DNA from: Saccharopolyspora shandongensis
GTDB lineage: Bacteria > Actinomycetota > Actinomycetes > Mycobacteriales > Pseudonocardiaceae
Reading direction: 5' to 3'
Length of the DNA: 64,000 bases
NCBI RefSeq assembly: GCF_900106995.1
Contig: NZ_FNOK01000042.1
Coordinates: forward strand, 21,861-85,860
Shown here: in pieces, positions 51,966 through 61,092 of the stretch
Numbering within the stretch: the first letter of the stretch is position 1
Layout of the letters: every line of letters begins with the position of its first letter
Notes under the pieces: model-generated
What the model saw: the letters and a program-made list of their open reading frames with translations, nothing else
The model's database searches: none
Told to the model about the DNA's origin: nothing
Translations under genes and position numbers: made by a program

Positions 51966-52440
51966 CTAGCACGGGATGGGCGTCGGGCGGGCGAGATGTC
52001 GGATGGTTGCGGTGAATTCTGCCGGGTCGCTGCCGCGGGTCCGGGTGATGGGCGGCTGCCCGTCGAGGGCTGAGTGCGGGCGCTGGTGGTTGTAGAAGTT
52101 CAGGAAGTCCGCCAGCACCTCCAGCCGCTCGGTTTCGCTGGTGTAATTGCGGGCGTAGGGCCATTCGCGGGCGAGGGTGCCGTGCCAGCGCTCGACTTTT
52201 CCGTTGGTGTGTGACGTGGTCCGCTTGTGCTTGGTCCCGGTGTTGTGGACGGCGGTGGCCCAGGCCGCGTAAGCGGTAGCAGGAGCCGTTGTCGGTGAGC
52301 ACGCGGTGGATCGGCGTGATGCCGTGCTTGGCGAAGAACGCGACGGCGCGGAGCCAGAACCTGGCGGCGGTGTCGGCTTTCTCGTCGTCGAGGGCTTCGC
52401 TGTAGGCCGGCCGGGAGTGGTCGTCGACGGCTGTCGTCCG
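51966..52440 (-). pseudogene. IS481-family transposase, truncated and frameshifted
   Basis: The catalytic core is split: TTAVDDHSRPAYSEALDDEK and ITPIHRVLTDNGSCYR are in one frame, then TSHTNGKVERWHGTLAREWP, FLNFYNHQRPHSALDGQPP in another (frameshift near 52270). These are the DDE-type motifs of IS481 transposases. The N-terminal HTH half is missing, cut near 52440. Confidence 0.85.
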
Positions 52441-52469
52441 GGCACGCGCGGCGCGGATAGGGTATTCGC

Positions 52470-53252
52470 GTGAAGCAGGACGAACGGCTCCTTCACGCCT
52501 CGTCGTTCGGGGCGGCGGCGACCGCATACGCCGCGCACCGCCCGGATTATGCGCAGGCCGCGGTGCGCTGGGCGCTCGACGAGCCGGTGCCCGGCCTGCG
52601 GGTGCTCGATCTTGGTGCCGGAACCGGCAAGCTCACCGCCACGCTGGTCGCGGTGGGTGCCGACGTCACCGCGGTCGAGCCTGACCCGGCGATGCTGACC
52701 GAGCTGCGCCGCGCACTGCCGGATGTCCGTGCACTGCCGGGTAGTGCCGAGGCGATCCCGTTGCCGGATGCATCCGTCGATGCTGTGGTGGCCGGCAACG
52801 CCATGCACTGGTTCGACATGGCCGTCGCGGGGCCCGAGATCGCCAGGGTCTTGGTGCCGGGCGGCATCCTGGCCGGCCTGTGGAACGTCATGGACGACCG
52901 GGTCGACTGGGTTGCCGGGCTGGCGCGGGTCAGCGGGAGCGCGGCCATTGGCCCGCGTGACACGCCCGCCAGTTGGCGCGCCGAGACGGCCGACGCACAC
53001 CTGCCCAAGACGGGCGGGGCCGCCCGGTTCGGCTCGCCGGAGCAGGCCGAGTTCCCGCACGGGCAGCGCCGCACCGCCGACTCCCTCGTCGCGACGCTGG
53101 CAACGCGGGCGGGGATGCTGGTCATGCCGGAACAGGAACACGAGATTGCGCTCGCCCGGATCCGCACTTTCCTTGCGAGTAAACCGGAGACTGCGGACGG
53201 CGAGTTCACCCTCCCGATGCTGACCTGCGTGCTGCGCGTCCGGCGGTTGTGA
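52470..53252 (+). CDS. Class I SAM-dependent methyltransferase
   Basis: A 260-aa methyltransferase of the UbiE/Methyltransf_11 type. LRVLDLGAGTGKLTATLVAVGADVTAVEPDPAML is motif I with the acidic residue; VRALPGSAEAIPLPDASVDAVVAGNAMHWFD is motif II; ARVLVPGGILAGLWNVMDD is motif III. GTG start. The substrate is unknown. The 5' codons contain a GAACGGCTCCTTCACG stretch also seen as an intergenic repeat in related genomes. Confidence 0.9.
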   Translation: MKQDERLLHASSFGAAATAYAAHRPDYAQAAVRWALDEPVPGLRVLDLGAGTGKLTATLVAVGADVTAVEPDPAMLTELRRALPDVRALPGSAEAIPLPDASVDAVVAGNAMHWFDMAVAGPEIARVLVPGGILAGLWNVMDDRVDWVAGLARVSGSAAIGPRDTPASWRAETADAHLPKTGGAARFGSPEQAEFPHGQRRTADSLVATLATRAGMLVMPEQEHEIALARIRTFLASKPETADGEFTLPMLTCVLRVRRL

Positions 53253-53453
53253 AAGGTTCGCGGCGGGGAGCCCCGCAACGCCGACACACATGCACTCGGA
53301 TTCCACCGCTGCCGCCGCACTTGCCGAGCGCCTGGTCAAACCGCTCGGCCGTCGATGGCTGCACGTGCAGGCCGTTGCAGCCCGAGCGAACGAGCTCCGA
53401 CATGCCGTAGCCCCTGCGGACGAGGGCACCCTGGTAGCGGCCGCGTCGTGGTC

Positions 53454-53600
53454 GCCTCCAGGAAGCGCCCAGAGGTCGTTGTCCACCTTGTGAATCAAGA
53501 GGATGTCGCCGGCGTCGTTGCGGATCGCTGCTGTCACCGAGGGCACCACGGAGTTCGCGGGCGGGGCGGTGGGGTCGTTGAAGTAGTCGATGCGGGCCAC
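53454..53600 (-). pseudogene. Nudix hydrolase N-terminal fragment
   Basis: ARIDYFNDPTAPPANSVVPS, TAAIRNDAGDILLIHKVDND and LWALPGG are the start of a Nudix domain. Sequence breaks down exactly before the Nudix box (GX5EX7REUXEEXGU), which is absent. GTG start with a GAGG site remains. Confidence 0.75.
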
Positions 53601-53611
53601 AGGCGGCCTCC

Positions 53612-53698
53612 TCAGAACGATTCTGGCCGGGCTTGTTCCCGGACGCGGTCGAATGAGCGCATGTAGTTGTCCCACGTGAGGAGCGGTACTTCGAAGGA
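53612..53698 (-). pseudogene. C-terminal remnant of a gene upstream of the Nudix fragment
   Basis: About 28 codons ending WDNYMRSFDRVREQARPESF and a stop, 12 bp before the Nudix start and in the same orientation. It looks like the end of the first gene of a former operon. No family recognised. Confidence 0.4.
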
Positions 53699-53931
53699 TC
53701 GAGCGAGCGCTGGACGAGTACGGCCAGATTCAGGCGGTCGATCGCGTCCTCGAGCGGATCTCGGCGGTGTGCACGCTCCATCCTGGTGATCTGATCTTCA
53801 CCGGAACCCCGGCCGGGGTGGGTATGGGGCGCACGCCACCCCGGTACCTCGCCGCCGGCGATGTCGTTCGCACCAGCATCGACGGCATCGGGGAAATGAG
53901 GCACGTCTTCGTGTCGAACGACGCGCGGTAG
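53695..53931 (+). pseudogene. FAH-family hydrolase/isomerase, C-terminal fragment
   Basis: LHPGDLIFTGTPAGVGMGRT, then PPRYLAAGDVVRTSIDGIGEM and a stop, the C-terminal signature of fumarylacetoacetate-hydrolase family enzymes. About 78 codons remain; the 5' part is gone. Confidence 0.8.
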
Positions 53932-53955
53932 TCGTGCTTCCGGGGCTCGGCGCGG

Positions 53956-54180
53956 GTGCGCCTGAGCCCCGCCGGGCTCGTGCCGCTCACCGAAATTTGC
54001 AGCGCCTACGCCTACGCCGGCCACACGGTCACGCTCGATGACGACGACCTCGAACACCTCCCGCTGACCGGTGCCCGCCGACTGGAGGTCCAACAGTTCG
54101 TGCCGATCAAGGACATCGCCCCCGCTGCCGTGGGCCGCGCCTACTACGTCCACCTCGAACAGCTCGCCGACCGCTTATCC
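53956..54180 (+). pseudogene. Ku gene N-terminal-half fragment
   Basis: GLVPLTEICSAYAYAGHTVT, LDDDDLEHLPLTGARRLEVQ, QFVPIKDIAPAAVGRAYYVH fits the Ku region VPYDEIAKGYE...VVLTDEDLAxLPL...FVxxxxIDPxxxxxxYYL. It is diverged and lacks both ends. Confidence 0.7.
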
Positions 54181-54274
54181 GCGAACTCTTCGGCGCTCTC
54201 ATCACGCCGGCGCTCAGGGAAGACGGGACTCTTTTTGGGGCGGGTGTCAACGCACGGCTTTCACGACCTCCGCA

Positions 54275-56530
54275 TTATCCGTCACCGTTACCGCCACGGT
54301 GCTTCGAGTGCCCGTGCGGCTTCGGTGGCGGACCGGGCGCGGGGGGTGGTGGCGGAGGAGCGACTGGCGGGGGTGGCGGAGGAGCGACTGGCGGGGGCGG
54401 TGGCGGTGGGTAGAACTGTCCGATCGGTTCGGCGCTGGTGAAGGGCTGGACGGGCTTGCCGGTGAGGTAGGCGTTCATGAATTGTTGCCAGATGTGTCCG
54501 GGAAGACCACCGCCGAAGACGGGGCTGCCGTCGGCGTCCCGCACCGGTAGCACCGGGTTCTGCGCGTCGCCCGCGCTCATCGACACAGCGGTGGAGATCT
54601 GCGGGGTGTAGCCCACCGTCCAGGCCTTCTCGTTGTCGGCGCTGTCACCGTTGCCGTACTGGTGAGTCCCGGTCTTCGCGGCCACCGGCCTTCCGTCGAG
54701 CGGCAGATGGGAGTGGTCGGCGACCTGGAGCAAGGACTCCGTCACGTTCGCGGCCAGGTTGCGGTTGCGGTGCGGATCGTTCGGATCGAACGCGGGCCGC
54801 GGTTGCGGGACGAAATCCTGCACGGTCTCGCCGGTGCTGTTGTCCACGATCTTTTGGACGAACCTGGGCTGGTTGCGCATCCCGTCGTTGGCGAAGGTCG
54901 CGTAAGCGCTGGCCATGTCGGTGGTGCGCACCGGGTACATGCCCAGTGCGATGCCGGCGCTGGTCGTGCCGTCGGCGTTCTCCAGGGTCGGCTTGCCGTT
55001 GATCTCGCGAGGAATGCCCGCCTGGTGGGCGGCGTCGGCGACCTTGGCCGTCCCGAACTGCACGCCCATGTCCACGAACACCGTGTTGACCGATTTGGTC
55101 ATCGCCTCGCGGACGCTGCAGTGCGGTGGGTCGTCGCAGCTGACACCCGGGTTGTTGGCGAACGTCGTCCCCGCGATCTCGCGTGGCGACGAGCCGTCGT
55201 AGAGCTCGCCCAGACCTCGGTTCTGCTCCAGCCCTGCCAGCGCCACGAACGGTTTGAACGCGGAACCGGCCTGCTGCTGCGCGTTGGCGTAGTCGAACCC
55301 GCCCGCGTCCGTGCCGCCACCGCCGTAATAGGCACGGATCGCGCCCGTGTTCGGTTCCACGGCGACCAACGCCGGGTGCAGGTTGCTCGGCTGGCCCTGC
55401 ATCACCGCGCTGATCGCGTCCCCGGCAGCCTCCTGTGCCCGACGATCGATGTTGGTGACGACGGTGTAGCCATGCTGCTCCAGGCTCTGCTCGCTGTAGC
55501 CCTCCTGATCCAGCTCGGCCAGCACCTGCTCACGGATCTGGTACTGCGTGCCCGTGGCGTTCTGGTTCGCCCGGTCCGCACCGTTCTGCGTCGTCGGGAA
55601 CCGCATCGCCGCGCGCTGCTCCGCCGTGACGAACTCGTGGCGCTCCATCTGGTCGGCGACATAGGTCCACCGACGCTGGGCCTGCGCGGGGTTGATGCGC
55701 GGGTCGTTGTTGGACGGCTGTTGCACCATCCCCGCCAGCACCGCCGCCTCAGAGGCGTCCAGGTCCTTCGGTTCCTTGTGGAAGTACACGTCCGCGGCGG
55801 CACGGATGCCGTACGCACCCCGGCCGTAGTACGCGGTGTTCAAGTACGCCTTGAGGATCTCGTTCTTGGGCTGCTGCTGGCTCATCTTGAACGCCAGCAC
55901 GATTTCCTTGAACTTCCGCATGTAGGTGTGCTCGTCGTTCCCGGTGGACAGCTTGATGTACTGCTGGGTCAACGTCGAACCGCCACCGCTGTCATCACCG
56001 GTGAGCTGACCCCACACCGCCCGGAAGATTCCGACCACGTCGAAACCGGGGTTCTGGTAGAAGGTCGGATCCTCCGCCGCCAGCGTGGCATCCCGCATCG
56101 GACGGGACACCTCGCGGGTCACATCCACGATCATCGTCCGATTGCCCGAGGTGGGGACGATCCGGGTCAGCTCCGAATTGTCCGCATACTCGATCACGAC
56201 CGTCTGCGCGGTGGCCCGGGCGAGCGACTCCGGGCTCTCCACGTCCCACGCCATGTACCCGATGCCGAACGCGATCAGGAACGTGCCGACGGACATCGTG
56301 ATCAACCCGATGACCGCCGAAGACGTACCCAGCAACCACCGCCGGGCATTCCGGCGTCCTCCCCGCGGGTCGCCAGGCCCCGTCCTGCCCGGCGGAGGCG
56401 CGTGACCACCAGTCCGACCATGGGCGGGTCGGCCTAACCGCCGTGTGGGCGCGTCTGCTGGACCGGGCCTCCTGTGCCGCCCGGTCGGGCCGCCGTGCGG
56501 TCCAGTCCGATCGTCGCGCTTGTTGTTCAC
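54275..56530 (-). CDS. ponA: Class A penicillin-binding protein (GT51 + transpeptidase)
   Basis: A 751-aa bifunctional PBP. A Pro/Arg-rich cytoplasmic N-terminus and one membrane helix (about 68-95) lead to the GT51 domain with AAEDPTFYQNPGFDVVGIFRA (catalytic Glu), GGSTLTQQYIKLSTG and KNEILKAYLNTAYYGRGAYGI. The transpeptidase has SAFK (SxxK Ser), KSVNTVF (SxN) and AAKTGTHQYG (KTG). The C-terminus is very Pro-rich (blocks of 6-8 Pro separated by VA), ending in HGHSKHRGGNGDG. It polymerises and crosslinks peptidoglycan. GTG 56530 with a GGAGG site is used instead of the longer frame start at 56593. Confidence 0.93.
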   Translation of the reverse strand: MNNKRDDRTGPHGGPTGRHRRPGPADAPTRRLGRPAHGRTGGHAPPPGRTGPGDPRGGRRNARRWLLGTSSAVIGLITMSVGTFLIAFGIGYMAWDVESPESLARATAQTVVIEYADNSELTRIVPTSGNRTMIVDVTREVSRPMRDATLAAEDPTFYQNPGFDVVGIFRAVWGQLTGDDSGGGSTLTQQYIKLSTGNDEHTYMRKFKEIVLAFKMSQQQPKNEILKAYLNTAYYGRGAYGIRAAADVYFHKEPKDLDASEAAVLAGMVQQPSNNDPRINPAQAQRRWTYVADQMERHEFVTAEQRAAMRFPTTQNGADRANQNATGTQYQIREQVLAELDQEGYSEQSLEQHGYTVVTNIDRRAQEAAGDAISAVMQGQPSNLHPALVAVEPNTGAIRAYYGGGGTDAGGFDYANAQQQAGSAFKPFVALAGLEQNRGLGELYDGSSPREIAGTTFANNPGVSCDDPPHCSVREAMTKSVNTVFVDMGVQFGTAKVADAAHQAGIPREINGKPTLENADGTTSAGIALGMYPVRTTDMASAYATFANDGMRNQPRFVQKIVDNSTGETVQDFVPQPRPAFDPNDPHRNRNLAANVTESLLQVADHSHLPLDGRPVAAKTGTHQYGNGDSADNEKAWTVGYTPQISTAVSMSAGDAQNPVLPVRDADGSPVFGGGLPGHIWQQFMNAYLTGKPVQPFTSAEPIGQFYPPPPPPPVAPPPPPPVAPPPPPPAPGPPPKPHGHSKHRGGNGDG

Positions 56531-56829
56531 GAAGGGGCCTCCAGACGTGGCGCGGCGGGGCGCCACTGCAATGCGTTCGAAGCACTCTGCCATCCAAGGC
56601 GGGAAATGTGGTGTGGGTGTGATGTGCGAGACCGACCGCCCGGCAACGAGCTCGACGAGTTCGACCGGTTGCGATCAGCCCCCTACTGCGAGTGGTTGGG
56701 AGTTCTTCGAGGACTACTGGCCAGAGTTGCATCGTCACTGGGAGAAACCAACGTGCACTAGTTCGTCCACAGTGCACTAATTGGTGGAGGTCGCCGCTGC
56801 GGTCGAGCCCAGATCGGCAGATCTGGCCT
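56531..56829. other. Gap with a duplicated GTGCACTA motif
   Basis: No gene seen. GTGCACTAGTT and GTGCACTAATT lie 20 bp apart at 56753-56779, near the truncated integrase, and may be a remnant recombination or insertion site. Confidence 0.35.
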
Positions 56830-57230
56830 AGTGCGAGGTTGCGGACTAGGTTGGTGGCTCGGTCGCGGTGTTCGCGGAGGAGGGCGACGGTTTCGGAGTC
56901 GATTGCGATGCGTCGGTTTTGGTGGGTTTTGGTGTCATTTTCTTTGCCGTGGACCCAGTTTCGGCGTAGGTCGATGACTTCCTCGTCGAGGTCGATGCGG
57001 GAGAAGTGGAGGCCGACGAGTTCGCTTCGGCGCATGCTGGTGGTCATGGCGACCCATGCCAAGGTGCCCCAGTCGTCGTCCATGCGGAACGCTTCCTCGG
57101 GCAAGCACGCGGCCTCGGCCGGTGTGGATGGATCTGGCTCGGGGCGCTTCTGGCGGGGTCTGCGTGCGACGCATGCGGGGTTGGAGCTGAGTCCTGCCGC
57201 GAATCGTGGGCTGACCAGCACGTAGACCAT
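56830..57230 (-). pseudogene. Tyrosine integrase, truncated
   Basis: DDDWGTLAWVAMTTSMRRSE, then LVGLHFSRIDLDEEVIDLRR, KTHQNRRIAIDSETVALLREH is the N-terminal half of a phage-type integrase catalytic domain with the first Arg of the RHRY set. The His-Arg and Tyr boxes are absent, so it is inactive. Confidence 0.8.
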
Positions 57231-57262
57231 CTAGATCTTGGACTTGTCCGCGTATTGGCCGG

Positions 57263-57366
57263 ATGGGACTCGAACCGGCGCGGAGAGAACTCCGCGCCGG
57301 TGGCTACGAGGTCCGCGACGAAGACGCCGCCCGGCTCTCGCCGTTCGTGCGCCACCACGTCAACAT
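57263..57366 (+). pseudogene. Tn3-family transposase tnpA, near-C-terminal part
   Basis: ELRAGGYEVRDEDAARLSPF followed by VRHHVN is the conserved end of Tn3-family TnpA. The reading is cut in the middle of the motif by the inserted element; the missing MLGRYSFLI and stop appear at 60766-60795 in the same phase. Confidence 0.85.
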
Positions 57367-57398
57367 TTATCTGGACACTTTTCTGCGCGAATCGGGCG

Positions 57399-59540
57399 TC
57401 AGCAGTGATCGTCAGGCTCTGGTTCGATGCTCTCGCCGAGTTCGGTCAACAGAGCGCGGATGCGGTCGGCGACCGCGTTGTGCCGCTCGACTTCACGGGG
57501 CCAACCCCGTTCGATGGCGTCCTGCGCCAGCTGCTGTTCGCGGACGAGTCGGGCCCGTAGGCGGGGTGCGTACTCGCTGGTGGTGAAGAACTTTGTGCAG
57601 CGGAGGTAAAGATCGCACTCGCAGGGGCCCTCTGCCGGGGTGCGCAGGCAGTGGCCGAGCTCCAGCTCGGTCTTGAAGAAGTTGGTTTTCAGCCAGTTGA
57701 CCGTGTCCGCGTCGAGCCGGTCAGCCAGCAGGGCCTCGGCGGCTGGGCCGGCCAGGCGACCGCCAGCGGCGATGACCTTCTCGTACTGCTCCTTGAGCAC
57801 CGGGTCACTGATGTGCGAATACGTCGCCGACATCTGCGCGTTGCGGTGCCCCAGGATCGCCATGATGGTCTGGATCTGCGCACCGCCTTCGGCGAGCTGA
57901 GTGCCGACAGTGTGCCGGAACCGGTGCGCTGACACGGTCTGTCGCCCCTCGCCGTCGAGGAGTCCGGCAGCATGGCAAGCGATCTTCAACGGTTCGTCGA
58001 ACAGGTAGTTCTTACTCATCGGGCGGCCTCGGTGCATGAACACCCACCGGACTGGCTGCTGGGCCCAGGTGTCATATCGCGCTGCTGCGCCGTCCGTCTT
58101 CGCCTTGGCGATCAGTTCACGGAGCGCGTCGGCGGCCTGCGGATGCAGCGGGATCATGCGCTCGGCGTAGGTTTTGCCCACCGGAATCCGCAGCCGCGGG
58201 TAACCATCCGGGTAGGCGTCCAGGCAATCCACGGTGAGCCGGCGGATCTCTCCCCGGCGTGCTCCGCTCCAGCGCACCAGCAGGAGTGCCGTGCGCTGGT
58301 AGGGGTTCTCCAGTTCCTCGACGGCCGTCATCAGCCGGTCCAGCTCGTCGCGCGGAATGAACCTCGGCAGCCGCGAGGGCAGTTTCGGCAGGTCGGACCG
58401 GCCGAGCAGAGGCCGGGCAGGCACATCGTCCCAGCCCCATTGGCTGGCTTCCTGGAAAAACTGCAACAGCGGACTGATGTAGGTATAGCGGGTGCGCGCG
58501 GCCAACGGCTTGCCATTGCGTGGGTTGATGCGCTCGTGCAGGTAAGTGAGGTAGCGCTCGATGTGGTCGCGGGTCAGCGCAGTCAGGCTGGTGATCTCGG
58601 GATGTTCCTCGGCTAGCCAACGAAGCAGGTAACGGAACGCATCGCGGGCCCCGCGAACCGACTCGGCCCGGTCGGTGGTCTGCAACCTACCATTTAGCCA
58701 GCGGTCGACTGGGGCGGCGATCACGGGAGGGGTGCCCGGCGGCACCAGTTGCTGTTTCCAGATCACGTCCGAGCGCAGTCCGTGCCTCGGTTCACGGGAG
58801 ATCTGTCCGGTGTTGAACAACAACACGTGCAGCACGTGCAGCCGGGTGAGGCACTGCTGCTCGAACTGCACTGGCAGGACGGCGGGATCGTGGTTGCGGC
58901 GGGTGCGATGCACGTGACCGGCCCGGATGAGTCGGGCCTCGGGTCGGGCGCACCAGCGGCGGATTTCCTCGCCGAAGGCCGTCAGGTCGTCGTAGTCGAT
59001 GCTGGTGATGTCCGAGTCGCCTCGCCAAAGCAGCAGCCGGGCGACGGCCCAGGTCAACAGGGCACGGCCGTAGCGGTAGCCAAGTTGACGCTGGCGCTGG
59101 TCAAGGGCGTTGAACAAGTCGAGGTCGACTCCCAGAGCCGGGGCGACGCGAGGGTTGAACAGGCTGTCGAAGTTGCGGCTGAGCACCCAGTCGGCGTCCA
59201 TCGGCATCCGGTGAACCATCGACAGATAGGTGAGGTAAGACCCTGCGTCATAGGAAGGACCGGTCCGCTTGCCGCTGGCCGCGAGCGTGGGGGCGCCGTC
59301 CTGGTCGAGGTCGAGCCGGGCCAGCAGCGGCGCGGTGAACCACTCCTCCAGGTCGGGCCAGTGCTTGACGAACCGGTTGTAGAAGTAGCGGCGGGACCTA
59401 ATCGGCGCGGCCAGATCGTGCCCGTGGGCCCGCGGCTCGTCACCGAAAACGGCGTCCAGCCAACCGAAATACTCCTCACGCGGCGCGTGGCGTCGCCGCG
59501 GTGACGGCTCTGGGACCGCGGCCAGAGACAAGGCGGTCAC
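57399..59540 (-). CDS. Tn554 TnpB-type tyrosine recombinase
   Basis: A 713-aa site-specific recombinase. An N-terminal half of low similarity precedes a core-binding domain (HPEITSLTALTRDHIERYLTYL) and the catalytic domain with LLLVRWSGARRGEIRRL (Arg), SAHRFRHTVGTQLAEGG (HxxR), LGHRNAQMSATYSHIS (His and Tyr). The C-terminus has a Cys cluster (HCLRTPAEGPCECDLYLRC) typical of TnpB. Its GTG overlaps the stop of the upstream TnpA gene (GTGA). Confidence 0.9.
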   Translation of the reverse strand: MTALSLAAVPEPSPRRRHAPREEYFGWLDAVFGDEPRAHGHDLAAPIRSRRYFYNRFVKHWPDLEEWFTAPLLARLDLDQDGAPTLAASGKRTGPSYDAGSYLTYLSMVHRMPMDADWVLSRNFDSLFNPRVAPALGVDLDLFNALDQRQRQLGYRYGRALLTWAVARLLLWRGDSDITSIDYDDLTAFGEEIRRWCARPEARLIRAGHVHRTRRNHDPAVLPVQFEQQCLTRLHVLHVLLFNTGQISREPRHGLRSDVIWKQQLVPPGTPPVIAAPVDRWLNGRLQTTDRAESVRGARDAFRYLLRWLAEEHPEITSLTALTRDHIERYLTYLHERINPRNGKPLAARTRYTYISPLLQFFQEASQWGWDDVPARPLLGRSDLPKLPSRLPRFIPRDELDRLMTAVEELENPYQRTALLLVRWSGARRGEIRRLTVDCLDAYPDGYPRLRIPVGKTYAERMIPLHPQAADALRELIAKAKTDGAAARYDTWAQQPVRWVFMHRGRPMSKNYLFDEPLKIACHAAGLLDGEGRQTVSAHRFRHTVGTQLAEGGAQIQTIMAILGHRNAQMSATYSHISDPVLKEQYEKVIAAGGRLAGPAAEALLADRLDADTVNWLKTNFFKTELELGHCLRTPAEGPCECDLYLRCTKFFTTSEYAPRLRARLVREQQLAQDAIERGWPREVERHNAVADRIRALLTELGESIEPEPDDHC

Positions 59541-60676
59541 CGGTTGTTCTCCAGCGCCTGGGTGTAGTCGGCCAGCACAGCCTCGTCGGAGACTCGGGTG
59601 TAAACCTTGGTCGACTCGGGTGAGGCGTGACCGAGCCGTTTCTGCAGGGACAGCTCCCGCATTCCGCCTTCCCACATCGCGGTGGCATGCGTGTGACGCA
59701 GTGCGTGCGGGGTCCGCTCAGGGGCGCGTAGGCCCAGCTTGTCCATGCGCCGGGAGAACAGACGCACCAAGGCGTCGTAGCCCAGCGGCTCCAGGCGTCG
59801 AGCGCCGTTTCCGCCGATGAGGAACACGAATGGGCTGTCCGCATCCAGTGGCCGCTCGTGCATCACATACCGGCTGACCGCATCCAAAGTTCGCGGTTCG
59901 TGCAGGTCAACGATCCGCTCGGTGCGAGACTTCCCACGGACACCGTGGGGATGATCATCTCTCTTACGCACCGTCACCCGGCGACGTCCATAGGACACGT
60001 CGGCCAGGTGCAGGGAGAGCACCTCGCCGGGCCGCAGCCCGCCGTCCAGCATGAGCAGGAACATCGCCAAGTCACGTAGCCGTTTCAGGCTGCCGATGAA
60101 GTCCTCCAGCACGCTGTCGTCCATGGGGCGCGGCAGCCGCCTCGGTTGCTTGACCGTCACCGTGCGCCGCACGGGCTTCTGACGACTGGCCCGGCCCATG
60201 AACGGCTGACGCCGATCCGGAACCCTGGCCAAAGCTGGATCAGATCGCATCTGCATCGGCGAGGCATCACCGTCGTACTCCTCCGCCACGATCGCCCAGT
60301 CGTAGAAACTCGCCACCGCGGCGAGAATCCGGTTCACCGTCGAAGGAGCCAGCAGCTTGCCCGGCGTATCCGCGCCGCCGACCACGACTGTCAGCCCCAG
60401 CCGCTGCGCCGACCGCCGGGACGGCGTGCGCCGCAGAAAAGCCAGCAACCGCAACGCATCCGGCGCACGGAACTCCTGCCAGTCCATGCCCTCTTCACGC
60501 AAGAACGTGAACAGGTACTTCAGGTCATAGGCGTACGCGCACAACGTGTGCGGAGAGAACCCCCGGTCGACCAAGTGGTTGAGGAACCGGCAAGCTGAAC
60601 CGATCGGCTCCCCGGGCTCGTCGACGAGTTCGACCCGCCGAACGATGCCGCCGTCACGATGCTTGATCACTCGCAC
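59537..60676 (-). CDS. Tn554 TnpA-type tyrosine recombinase
   Basis: A 379-aa integrase. N-terminal SAM-like domain (GFSPHTLCAYAYDLKYLFTFLREEG) and catalytic domain with LMLDGGLRPGEVLSLHLADV (Arg), TPHALRHTHATAMWEGG (HxxR) and LGHASPESTKVYTRVS (His, Tyr). The start is uncertain; GTG 60676 gives VRVIKHRDGGIVRRVELVDE, the usual TnpA opening. It is read first in the unit and overlaps TnpB by 4 bp. Confidence 0.9.
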   Translation of the reverse strand: MRVIKHRDGGIVRRVELVDEPGEPIGSACRFLNHLVDRGFSPHTLCAYAYDLKYLFTFLREEGMDWQEFRAPDALRLLAFLRRTPSRRSAQRLGLTVVVGGADTPGKLLAPSTVNRILAAVASFYDWAIVAEEYDGDASPMQMRSDPALARVPDRRQPFMGRASRQKPVRRTVTVKQPRRLPRPMDDSVLEDFIGSLKRLRDLAMFLLMLDGGLRPGEVLSLHLADVSYGRRRVTVRKRDDHPHGVRGKSRTERIVDLHEPRTLDAVSRYVMHERPLDADSPFVFLIGGNGARRLEPLGYDALVRLFSRRMDKLGLRAPERTPHALRHTHATAMWEGGMRELSLQKRLGHASPESTKVYTRVSDEAVLADYTQALENNR

Positions 60677-60765
60677 CGCGGCATCGTGGACCCCCCACAC
60701 ACCCAGCACCAGGAAGGCTCGACGACCAACCTGCTCACCGCACCCGAAAGTGTCCAGATAAGAGG

Positions 60766-60795
60766 ATGCTCGGCCGCTACTCGTTCCTGATCTGA
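60766..60795 (+). pseudogene. Last codons of the interrupted Tn3 tnpA
   Basis: Reads MLGRYSFLI and TGA. This is the highly conserved end of Tn3-family TnpA (HHINMLGRYSF...), separated from its upstream part (57263-57366) by the Tn554-type element. Confidence 0.85.
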
Positions 60796-61092
60796 GCACG
60801 AGTGGGCCTACCCCGGGCCGGGTCATCGTCGATGTTGGTGGATCGGCGGGCAGTGCAGGCCGTCGCTTCCACCGCCCTTCCGGCCACGCGGGCAGGCCGG
60901 GTTGCTGTCGCTCGCGGCTGTTCTCGGTATGCAGGGCAGAAAGTCCTTGGTCGGAGGCTGCGTCGACGTCGCACTCTGTCGGGCATGAGGGCGCTGTGGA
61001 ACGGCGTGATCGGTTTCGTTGTCCGGGGGTCCGTTCTGGCCTCAGGCACATGAGCGATCTTGGCGTCTCGGTCGTGTGCCTGACGAGTATCC
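60793..61092 (+). repeat. 300-bp direct repeat, copy 2, with Ku 5' fragment 2
   Basis: Matches 49333-49631. Begins at the tnpA stop codon, so the repeat is the 3' flank of the Tn3-type gene. Contains MRALWNGVIGFV at 60985, the second Ku start fragment, followed by the same tail as the other copies. Confidence 0.85.

Larger units (their letters stand above)
57367..60765 (-). mobile_element. Two-gene Tn554-type element inserted in tnpA
   Basis: About 3.4 kb holding TnpA- and TnpB-type tyrosine recombinases. The ends carry an exact 15-bp inverted repeat: TTATCTGGACACTTT at 57367-57381 and its reverse complement at 60747-60761. Removing the element joins ...RHHVN to MLGRYSFLI* in frame, which fixes the insertion point; AT at 57365-57366 and 60766-60767 is the only shared target sequence. 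Tn554-type units use tyrosine recombinases and make no long target duplications, as seen. A third gene (tnpC) is absent. Confidence 0.85.

Noticed and set aside
52470..52500. Possible part of the IS481 remnant
   Set aside because: The methyltransferase N-terminus starts here with a normal sequence, so the IS truncation ends just before it near 52440.
54340..54420. Repeated GGCGGAGGAGCGACTGGCGG units on the plus strand
   Set aside because: They are the antisense of the Pro-rich tail of the class A PBP, not an independent repeat or gene.
57255..57290. tRNA-like 3' end (GGTTCGAGTCCC on the minus strand)
   Set aside because: The T-arm stem does not pair and the stretch lies inside the Tn3 tnpA reading frame; no full tRNA can be folded.
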